Assembly: GCF_000802365.1 (NCBI RefSeq)
Contig: NZ_JSZE01000015.1
Location: forward strand, 1 to 41,555
DNA: 41,555 bases
Source of the DNA: Xanthomonas cannabis pv. cannabis
GTDB lineage: Bacteria; Pseudomonadota; Gammaproteobacteria; Xanthomonadales; Xanthomonadaceae
Reading direction: 5' to 3'
Of this stretch, positions 33,641 through 40,145 are shown in pieces (within the stretch, counting starts at the first letter, position 1; each line of letters opens with the position of its first letter). The notes under the pieces are model-generated. The model saw only the letters and a program-made list of their open reading frames with translations, made no database searches and was not told where the DNA came from. Both the position numbers and the translations under genes were made by a program.

Positions 33641-33927
33641 GGTCAGTCGGGCCGAGGTGTTGCGCCGGGCAGGCGCAGAGGTGTGTAGCTTAATGGTCGC
33701 GTCTGCATACGCGATGTGTACACGGCCATAACATTCGTCGGTGCGGTGTGGGCATTGCACGCGGTGTTGCGTCTTGCCAGGATGCCTGGGCACGCCGCCA
33801 CGGTCGGATGGACGCCGGCAGTGGGCAGCGCGGCTGCCAGCACGGCGCTTGCCAGGCATGTCATCGCCGCAGCCGGTCAGGCGTGGCGAGTAGATGTTTG
33901 CCAAACCGCTGCAGCGATCGCCAGGCG

Positions 33928-34413
33928 CTAAAAGAACCAGGCGATCGCAAACACGCCGAGCATGCACAGCCCCAGTGCCAGCTTGGTCGCCGCGCCGAGC
34001 ATGATGCCCAGCCAGGTACCGACGCCGACCTTGGTGGCCTGGCCGCTCTTGCGGGTCTGGTAGTACTCGCCAAGCCAGGCCCCGGCAAACGGCCCGACGA
34101 ACAACCCGATCGGCATGAAGAAGATGCCGGCGATGGCGCCGATCACCGAGCCCCACAGCGCCGTCTTGCTGGCGCCCACGCGCTGGGCACCGTAGGCGGT
34201 CGCCAGAAAATCGATCAGGAAGGAGCCGGCCGTGATCAAGCCCAGGATCACCAGCGCAATCCACCCCACATGGGTGAAGCCATCGGCCCAGGCGGCGACC
34301 AGCAGCCCGGCAAATACCAGCGGCAGGCCGGGCAGGGCAGGCAGGATCACCCCGGCCAGGCCGATCAGCACGAGCGCTCCGGCCAACACGTAATAAACGA
34401 CGGTGGTGTCCAT
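33928..34413 (-). CDS. DUF456 membrane protein
   Basis: A 161-residue hydrophobic protein with four to five helices and the DUF456 pattern: VLIGLAGVILPALPGLPLVF at the start, then GFTHVGW, and a Gly-rich stretch FMPIGLFVGPFAGAWLGEY. Function unknown. Its -35-like TTGTCA on the minus strand (34448-34443) overlaps the TTGACA at 34442-34447 on the other strand, upstream of cspA. A 287-bp gap separates it from pldA with no convincing gene. Confidence 0.88.
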   Translation of the reverse strand: MDTTVVYYVLAGALVLIGLAGVILPALPGLPLVFAGLLVAAWADGFTHVGWIALVILGLITAGSFLIDFLATAYGAQRVGASKTALWGSVIGAIAGIFFMPIGLFVGPFAGAWLGEYYQTRKSGQATKVGVGTWLGIMLGAATKLALGLCMLGVFAIAWFF

Positions 34414-34465
34414 GATGGTTTAGAAATGTCCTATTTCAGGCTTGACAAAAATGCGCAAGGGGTGC

Positions 34466-34494
34466 TTGAAAATTCGTTTTGCGCGGGTTAAGTT
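34466..34494 (+). promoter_or_regulatory. Candidate cspA promoter
   Basis: TTGAAA (34466-34471), 17 bp, TAAGTT (34489-34494). This gives a leader of about 140 nt before the cold-shock gene, with a potential hairpin at 34546-34557 (GATCG-TT-CGATC). A further TTGACA at 34442 has no partner at proper spacing. Confidence 0.4.
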
Positions 34495-34641
34495 GCAGCC
34501 GCTGCTGTTTGCAAAGGTCACCGTGAATCGTGGCCTGATGCGGTAGATCGTTCGATCCGCTACATCCATGTACCTCGCTTCCTCCTTGCAATCACAGCCA
34601 CCACCGCCAGTCCATCACAGTGTCGTAGGGAGTCAGTCGAG

Positions 34642-34857
34642 ATGTCCAACATCGAACGCGAGAATGGTGTCGTGAAGTGGTTCAACGATGCCAAGGGCTT
34701 TGGGTTCATCAGCCGCGAAAATGGCGAGGACGTGTTCGTCCATTTCCGCGCGATCCAGATCCAGGGCTTCAAGAGTCTCAAGGAGGGGCAGAAGGTCAGC
34801 TTTACCGTCGTGCAGGGCCAGAAAGGTCTGCAAGCAGACGCGGTGCAGGTGGTCTAA
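34642..34857 (+). CDS. cspA: Cold-shock protein (CspA family)
   Basis: A 71-residue OB-fold RNA/DNA-binding protein with RNP1 (KGFGFI) and RNP2 (VFVHF), starting [18 protein letters not shown]. It melts secondary structure in RNA. Length is typical (67-72). TAGGGAG is the ribosome site. A long AT-richer leader precedes it, and a strong terminator follows 32 bp after the stop, so it is monocistronic. Cold-shock genes often use the leader as an RNA thermosensor. Confidence 0.96.
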   Translation: MSNIERENGVVKWFNDAKGFGFISRENGEDVFVHFRAIQIQGFKSLKEGQKVSFTVVQGQKGLQADAVQVV

Positions 34858-34888
34858 GCGCCGCAGCGTGCCAGCACGTTGCACGGAC

Positions 34889-34920
34889 AGCAGAAAGGCC
34901 CGTCACCGGGCCTTTCTGCT
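34889..34920. terminator. Terminator after cspA (bidirectional hairpin)
   Basis: A 14-bp perfect stem AGCAGAAAGGCCCG/CGGGCCTTTCTGCT with loop TCAC, the CTTTCT end providing a modest U-rich tail. It lies between cspA and the convergent glycine-zipper gene. Confidence 0.75.
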
Positions 34921-34946
34921 ATCTGCCGCCTGGAGACCTGCGCCGG

Positions 34947-35429
34947 TCAGCGCAGCACCACGCGGCCGTTGACCACGCGCACGTAGGCGTTTTCGCGGAC
35001 ACCCGCCAGATCGCGCTGGTTCACTACGATCACCCGGCCATCGTCCATGCGCACCTGCACGTCGAAGCTATCGCTGGTGACGTTGTTCTGGATGGCGTTG
35101 CCGGCAAGCGCGCCGGCGGCGGCACCGGCCACGGCCGACACGTTCTTGTTGCCCTTGCTGCCGCCGGTTTCCTTGGAAATCTGGCGGCCGGCGACGGCAC
35201 CGACAATGCCGCCAAGCACGGCACCGGTGCCGGTCGGCGCGGTGCGGGTCGGGCCCACCGCGTCGATGCGGGTGACGATGCCGCAATCAACGCAGCGCGG
35301 CGCCGGCTGCGAATAGCCCTGATCGTAACCGCGGTCGCCGCGATAGCTGCCGTACTGGGGCTGGGAGGTGGCGCAACCGACCAGGGTTGCGGTTGCAGCC
35401 AGGCCGATAACGAGCAGTCGGGTCTTCAT
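34947..35429 (-). CDS. Glycine-zipper outer-membrane lipoprotein (SlyB/17-kDa antigen-like)
   Basis: A 160-residue lipoprotein. The lipobox is TLVGC (Cys19). A Tyr/Gly-rich linker and PRCVDCG follow, then the 2TM glycine-zipper GAVLGGIVGAVAGRQI and AVAGAAAGALAGNAIQN, and a C-terminal beta-rich domain (DSFDVQVRMDDGRVIVVN). SlyB-type proteins help outer-membrane stability. A second glycine-zipper protein with similar layout is encoded at 38046. ATG 35429 is preceded by AGACACCT, a weak ribosome site. Confidence 0.88.
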   Translation of the reverse strand: MKTRLLVIGLAATATLVGCATSQPQYGSYRGDRGYDQGYSQPAPRCVDCGIVTRIDAVGPTRTAPTGTGAVLGGIVGAVAGRQISKETGGSKGNKNVSAVAGAAAGALAGNAIQNNVTSDSFDVQVRMDDGRVIVVNQRDLAGVRENAYVRVVNGRVVLR

Positions 35430-35549
35430 GAGGTGTCTCCGGATGGTTCTGAAGGCGGTCGGGGCCGCGGCGATGTCATCCTGGGATGGTCCAGGTGAAC
35501 AGTCTGCCAACTGCATCACTCCAGGCTTAACGAAACCCGAGCGCCCTAT

Positions 35550-35978
35550 TCATCGAAAGTCACGGTGACAGGCCTCGCAGGCGTCGGCGATTTGCATTCC
35601 CGATTCGGCAACTGCCGCGCAGTCGGTGGCCGGCGCGGGTTGCGCGCGGTCCAGCGTCGCGCGCAGCGCGTCGGCATGTTCGACGAAGCGGCGGTCCTCG
35701 CCGAGGTTTCCGAATGCGGGCTCCAGTTCGTCGGCGAGCAGGCGGAGCGAGCGCAACCGCGCGCGTTGCTGCGCCAGGGTGCAGGTTGCAGTGGGCGGCG
35801 CTTGCAGGGCGCGCAGTTGGTAGGCCATGACCTGCATCAGGCTGTCCGGGACTGGGTCGCGTCTGGCCTGCAGCACACGCGCCACCATCACCGTGGCCAC
35901 CAGTCCGATCAATCCCCCCAGGACCAGCATGAAGGCGTAACGCGCCGTGCGCGATTGATTGGGAGGGGAGTCGGTCAT
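35550..35978 (-). CDS. Membrane-anchored class II cytochrome c (c'/c-556-like)
   Basis: A 142-residue protein with one N-terminal helix (about 13-36) as membrane anchor and a C-terminal heme-attachment site CEACH (Cys134, Cys137, His138) in the context ADACEACHRDFR. Placement of CxxCH at the very end is characteristic of class II (cytochrome c'/c-556) four-helix bundles. Met48 or Met51 near the first bundle helix could be the sixth ligand. Probably periplasm-facing electron transfer or gas binding; partners unknown. It is divergent from tcdA. Confidence 0.7.
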   Translation of the reverse strand: MTDSPPNQSRTARYAFMLVLGGLIGLVATVMVARVLQARRDPVPDSLMQVMAYQLRALQAPPTATCTLAQQRARLRSLRLLADELEPAFGNLGEDRRFVEHADALRATLDRAQPAPATDCAAVAESGMQIADACEACHRDFR

Positions 35979-36048
35979 GACGCGTGCTCCGGCAGCGAGG
36001 TCTGGCGTTAGGCGGACGCGCGGTGGATGGCACGCGTAAAATAGGGTG

Positions 36049-36879
36049 ATGAAAGCACAATGGCGTGAACGCTTTGCCGGTATCGACCGGCTATACGGGG
36101 TCGGCACGGTAGAGCGCCTGGCCGCCTGTCGCGTGGCGGTGGTCGGCATGGGCGGGGTGGGATCGTGGGTGGTGGAAGCGCTGGCGCGTACCGGCGTCGG
36201 CCACATCCGCCTGATCGATGCCGACGACCTGTGCGTGTCCAACACCAACCGGCAATTGCCGGCGCTGGCCGGGCAGTACGGACGCAACAAGGCGCGCGCG
36301 ATGGCCGAGCGTTGCATGGCGATCAACCCGGAGATCGAGGCCGATGCGGTGGAGGCGTTTCTCACTGCCGGCAATATCGAAACGCTGCTGGGCGATGGGT
36401 TCGATCTGGTGATCGATGCCTGCGACAGTTTCCGGGTCAAGGTGGAAACCATCGCCTGGTGCCGCCGGCGCAAGCTGCCGTTGCTGACCGTCGGCGCCGC
36501 CGGCGGGCGTACCGATCCCACCCTGGTGCGCGTGCGCGATGTCTCGCGGACAGAACACGATGCGATGCTGGCGCTCATCCGCAAGAAGCTGCGCAGCGAG
36601 TTCAATTTCCCCAAGAATGCGCAGCGCTACTTCGGCGTGCCGGCAGTGTACTCGCTGGAAAACGTCAAGTACCCGCAAGCCGATGGCAGTGTGTGCGGGA
36701 TTCGCCCCCAGCTCGATGCCGACGCCACCCTCAAGCTGGACTGCGGCGCCGGGCTGGGGGCAGCTACCCACATCACCGGCACCTTCGCATTCGTGGCAGT
36801 GGGCAAGGCGTTGGAGATGTTGCTCAAACCCAGGACCACCGCGTCCAAGCCGGTGGCCGAGGCTGCGGCGGCGCCGTGA
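36049..36879 (+). CDS. tcdA: tRNA ct6A37 cyclase (TcdA/CsdL)
   Basis: A 276-residue E1-like enzyme that uses ATP to cyclise N6-threonylcarbamoyl-adenosine 37 in ANN-decoding tRNAs. The nucleotide loop VVGMGGVGSW (31-40) and the LIDADDLCVSNTNRQL segment are typical, as are DACDSFRVK and SLEN further on. ATG 36049 is chosen; GTG 36046 directly precedes it. It is convergent with tatD, with only 3 bp between stops. Confidence 0.93.
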   Translation: MKAQWRERFAGIDRLYGVGTVERLAACRVAVVGMGGVGSWVVEALARTGVGHIRLIDADDLCVSNTNRQLPALAGQYGRNKARAMAERCMAINPEIEADAVEAFLTAGNIETLLGDGFDLVIDACDSFRVKVETIAWCRRRKLPLLTVGAAGGRTDPTLVRVRDVSRTEHDAMLALIRKKLRSEFNFPKNAQRYFGVPAVYSLENVKYPQADGSVCGIRPQLDADATLKLDCGAGLGAATHITGTFAFVAVGKALEMLLKPRTTASKPVAEAAAAP

Positions 36880-36882
36880 GCA

Positions 36883-37686
36883 TCACCCGCGCTGCGGCAG
36901 TGCGCTGCGCGGACCAGGCCAGGCCGGCAAGCCGAACAGGCGGCACGCGTTGGCCGTGGTCTGCTCGGCAATGACGGCGGCATCTTCGCCCCGCAGCTGC
37001 GCGATGCAGTCCAGCACCGTACGCAGCAATGCCGGCTCGTTGCGCTGGCCGCGGATGCTGGCGTCGGGCTGATCCGGTGCGTCGGTTTCCAGCAGCAGCT
37101 GTTGCAGCGGCATGCGTGCGGCAAGGCCGCGCAGGCGATTGGCGCGCGGGTAGGTGACCGGGCCGCCCAGGCCGATCAGGAAATCCAGTTTCCATAACTG
37201 CTGCGCCTGCTCGGGGCTGCCGGCAAAGCTATGCACCACGCCACGTAGGCCGCCGACTGCCCTGATGCGGGCGATGACTTCTTCGGTGGCCCGGCGTGCA
37301 TGCACGATCACCGGCAGGTCGAAGCGCTTGGCCAGGCGCAATTGCCCATCGAAATAGTCGCGCTGCGCGCCTGCGTCCAGGCCGTCCAGATAGAAATCCA
37401 GACCGCACTCGCCGATGGCGCAGGGGCGCTCGCGCGTGATCCACTCGGCCAGCAGCTCCAGATGGCCGGGCTGGTGCTGGTCCAGAAAGATCGGGTGCAG
37501 GCCGTAGGCCGGATGCAGTCCTGGCGCCTGGGAACAGACCTCGCGCAGGCCCGGCCAGCTGGCGGCAGTGATCGCCGGCACCACCTGCTGCAGGATGCCG
37601 GCCGCGCGTGCGCGCGCAATCACCTCGGCGCGGTCGTGATCGAATTCGCTCGCGTCCAGATGGCAGTGGCTGTCGATCAACTGCAT
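36883..37686 (-). CDS. tatD: TatD-family Mg-dependent DNase
   Basis: A 267-residue amidohydrolase-fold nuclease beginning MQLIDSHCHLD. Metal ligands match the family: His7, His9, Glu93 (GECGLDFYL), His129 (VIVHAR), His152 (VVHSF) and Asp202 (LETDAP). It is a 3'-5' exonuclease in E. coli, linked to oxidative DNA damage repair. Its start overlaps the stop of the upstream small membrane-protein gene by ATGA, so the two are probably translationally coupled. Confidence 0.93.
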   Translation of the reverse strand: MQLIDSHCHLDASEFDHDRAEVIARARAAGILQQVVPAITAASWPGLREVCSQAPGLHPAYGLHPIFLDQHQPGHLELLAEWITRERPCAIGECGLDFYLDGLDAGAQRDYFDGQLRLAKRFDLPVIVHARRATEEVIARIRAVGGLRGVVHSFAGSPEQAQQLWKLDFLIGLGGPVTYPRANRLRGLAARMPLQQLLLETDAPDQPDASIRGQRNEPALLRTVLDCIAQLRGEDAAVIAEQTTANACRLFGLPAWPGPRSALPQRG

Positions 37687-37901
37687 CAGTCGCGGCGCAC
37701 CGATGCCGGCAGCGGCGCCTTCCGGGTTTTCCAGTTCGCCAGCAGCAGCGTGGTCAGCCCGAACAGCAGTTCGTCCACAAATGGCACGACATCCGGCACC
37801 AGCACATCCACCACAAACAGCGTAGCTGCCAGCTTGAACAATGTGGGGTACCGCAGCCTGGCCGCCCATTCCAGGGCACGTGCAGTGAAAGGATTTCGCA
37901 T
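37686..37901 (-). CDS. Small membrane protein, DUF6116-like
   Basis: A 71-residue protein with two hydrophobic helices (about 19-36 and 40-56) in the pattern RLRYPTLFKLAATLFVVDVL / PDVVPFVDELLFGLTTLLLANW, and a basic tail KTRKAPLPASVRRD. The pattern recalls the xanthomonad DUF6116 family, function unknown; the family name is given from memory and should be treated as tentative. GGAGC seven bases before the ATG supports the start. It overlaps tatD by four bases. Confidence 0.75.
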   Translation of the reverse strand: MRNPFTARALEWAARLRYPTLFKLAATLFVVDVLVPDVVPFVDELLFGLTTLLLANWKTRKAPLPASVRRD

Positions 37902-38045
37902 GCGAGAGCTCCGCCTGTTAGATGTGCATGAAGTAACCGCTAGCTGAACTTAACCGAGTCGTTCATGAGCGAGGGCGTTTTCGTTCAGGGTTCACATGCT
38001 GGAATCACGCCGTCAACAACGCGGTGCGTCCGCAGGGAGCTGGTT

Positions 38046-38837
38046 ATGAAGAGCAATACGACAACTATACTGGTCGCTGCTGGTGCCTTGCTGGTTGGAG
38101 GCGTGGCTACGGCCGCCTTCATGAATAATCGTCCGTCATCGGGCGACTTCGTTGCAAACGGCCAGCCGGCGCCGCGCGGCCTGGAATACGCCGACGTGGT
38201 TCGGGTGGCTCCGATCACCCAGCGCGAACCGCAGTACGCCCAGGTCATCAACAGCAACGCCATCCGTGAAACCACCACCAGCTCTTCGCCGCGCGAAGTG
38301 TGCCGCGACGTCGTGGTGCAGGAGCGCCTGCCCGAGCGCGATGGCAATGTCGGCGGCACCGTGGCCGGCGCGGTCATCGGTGGCCTGCTCGGTAACCAGG
38401 TCGGTGGCGGCAACGGCCGCAAGCTGGCCACGGCCGCAGGTGCGGTGGGCGGCGGCTTCATCGGCAACCGCGTGGACCGCAACCATGTCGGCGGCCGCGT
38501 GGTGGATCGCACCGAGCGCCAGTGCCACACCGAAAATGCCAACTCCTCGTCTTCGCGCGTGGTTGGGTATGACGTGACCTACCGCAATGCCGATGGCACC
38601 ACCGGCACCATGCGGATGGACAACAAGCCGGGCGAGCGCATTTCGCTGGGCGATGCCGACAACGTGGTGGCCTACGACGTGACGTATCGCTACGACGGGT
38701 TCGAAAAGACCGTGCGCATGAACGACAAGCCGGCGAGCGATCGCCTCGCGGTCGTCGATGGTCAGTTGGTGACCCAGACCGCCTCGACCGCGGGAGACGC
38801 GGGCATCCGTCAGGACGGCATGAGCAGCCGCCAGTGA
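38046..38837 (+). CDS. Glycine-zipper 2TM envelope protein
   Basis: A 263-residue exported or membrane-anchored protein: N-terminal helix (TTTILVAAGALLVGGVATAA), linker, then a glycine zipper GGTVAGAVIGGLLGNQVGG and AAGAVGGGFIGNRVD, with Cys residues on either side (VCRDVV, RQCHTE). Two related ~45-residue C-terminal repeats follow (VVGYDVTYRNADG and VVAYDVTYRYDG). The 2TM zipper occurs in Rickettsia 17-kDa antigen/SlyB-like proteins. AGGGAG is the ribosome site. A terminator follows. Confidence 0.87.
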   Translation: MKSNTTTILVAAGALLVGGVATAAFMNNRPSSGDFVANGQPAPRGLEYADVVRVAPITQREPQYAQVINSNAIRETTTSSSPREVCRDVVVQERLPERDGNVGGTVAGAVIGGLLGNQVGGGNGRKLATAAGAVGGGFIGNRVDRNHVGGRVVDRTERQCHTENANSSSSRVVGYDVTYRNADGTTGTMRMDNKPGERISLGDADNVVAYDVTYRYDGFEKTVRMNDKPASDRLAVVDGQLVTQTASTAGDAGIRQDGMSSRQ

Positions 38838-38861
38838 TGGGCTGAGCCCCCTGTGTCAACG

Positions 38862-38888
38862 AGAGCCGGCATCGCCGGCTCTTTTTTT
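38862..38888 (+). terminator. Rho-independent terminator
   Basis: AGAGCCGGC-ATC-GCCGGCTCT followed by six more T residues, 24 bp after the glycine-zipper gene stop. Confidence 0.92.
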
Positions 38889-38968
38889 GCCCGCGCCCCT
38901 GCGCAACGAGGCCGCGTACGCCCGGCAACTGACGGATACTTGCCACAACTCCCTGCTTGGAAGCGGCG

Positions 38969-40132
38969 ATGCCGGTGCGTGCCGATGATCTGTTCGATGT
39001 GCGTGGGCTGCTCACCGACGACGAGCGGGCGGTGCAGGATGCGGTGGCGCGCTTCACCGACAGCCGCGTGCTGCCTGCCATCGGCGATGCCTTCGACGCG
39101 GCGCGGTTTCCACGTGAATGGGTGCCGGAATTGGCGGGGCTGGGCGTGCTGGGCGCAAGCCTTCCGGTGGACGATGGGGGTGCGGGCCTGGGCGCGGTGG
39201 CGTATGGGCTGATCTGCCAGGAACTGGAGCGTGGCGACAGCGGGGTGCGCAGTTTTGTCAGCGTGCAGTCCTCGCTGTGCATGTATCCGATCCATGCCTA
39301 TGGCAGCGAGACGCAACGTCGGCGCTGGCTGCCGGAGATGGCTGCCGGCCGGGTGATCGGCTGCTTCGGGCTGAGCGAGGCGCAAGGGGGTTCGGACCCG
39401 GCCGCCATGACCACGCGCGCGGTGCGCGAGGGCGACGGCTGGCGCTTGAACGGTGCCAAGCTGTGGATCACCAACGGCAGCATTGCCGGCCTGGCCGTCA
39501 TCTGGGCGCAGACCGATGATGGTGTATGCGGGTTTCTGGTGGAGACCGACAGCCCCGGTTTTGGCGCGCAAGACATCTCGCACAAGATGAGCCTGCGTGC
39601 GTCGGTCACGTCGGCGTTGTTTCTGGACAACGTATTCGTGCCGGAACCCATGCGGCTACCGAACGCGGCCGGGCTGAAGGCGCCGCTGGGCTGCCTCAAC
39701 CAGGCCCGCTACGGCATCGCCTGGGGCGCGATCGGCGCGGCGGTAGCCTGTCTGCGCGAGGCGCTGGCCTACAGCGGCGAGCGCATCCTGTTCGGCCGGC
39801 CCCTGGCGGCCACCCAGAGCGCACAGATCAAGCTGGCCGACATGGCGCGGCGCATTGCCACCGCCCAGTTGCTGGCGCTGCAGTTGGGGCGGCTGAAGGA
39901 CGCCGGCACCGTGCGACCGGAGCAGATCTCGCTGGCAAAGTGGAATAATTGCCGCATGGCGCTCGACGTGGCGCGCGAATGCCGCGAGCTGCTGGGCGCG
40001 GCGGGCATCACCACCGAGCATGCGGCGATCCGGCATGCACTGAACCTGGAATCGGTGATCACCTACGAGGGCACCGAAACCGTGCATCAGCTGGTGGTGG
40101 GGCGTGCGTTGACGGGGCTCAATGCGTTTTGA
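38969..40132 (+). CDS. gcdH: Acyl-CoA dehydrogenase, glutaryl-CoA dehydrogenase-like
   Basis: A 387-residue flavoenzyme. Landmarks: GCFGLSEAQGGSDPAAM (FAD/substrate loop), LWITNGS, FGRPLAATQSAQIKLADM, and the catalytic base Glu367 in YEGTETVHQLVVGRALTGLNAF. The C-terminus and SLRAS motif are closest to glutaryl-CoA dehydrogenases, which oxidise and decarboxylate glutaryl-CoA to crotonyl-CoA in lysine/tryptophan catabolism. Assignment beyond acyl-CoA dehydrogenase is inference. ATG 38969 is used; TTG 38957 is also in frame. Confidence 0.83.
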   Translation: MPVRADDLFDVRGLLTDDERAVQDAVARFTDSRVLPAIGDAFDAARFPREWVPELAGLGVLGASLPVDDGGAGLGAVAYGLICQELERGDSGVRSFVSVQSSLCMYPIHAYGSETQRRRWLPEMAAGRVIGCFGLSEAQGGSDPAAMTTRAVREGDGWRLNGAKLWITNGSIAGLAVIWAQTDDGVCGFLVETDSPGFGAQDISHKMSLRASVTSALFLDNVFVPEPMRLPNAAGLKAPLGCLNQARYGIAWGAIGAAVACLREALAYSGERILFGRPLAATQSAQIKLADMARRIATAQLLALQLGRLKDAGTVRPEQISLAKWNNCRMALDVARECRELLGAAGITTEHAAIRHALNLESVITYEGTETVHQLVVGRALTGLNAF

Positions 40133-40145
40133 CGAGGAGCGGGTG

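Noticed and set aside
33641..33931. Possible 71-residue protein (GTG 33716) in the pldA-DUF456 gap
   Set aside because: Third-codon-position GC is about 70 percent, lower than the neighbouring genes, with no ribosome site. No convincing gene or strong structure was seen in the gap.
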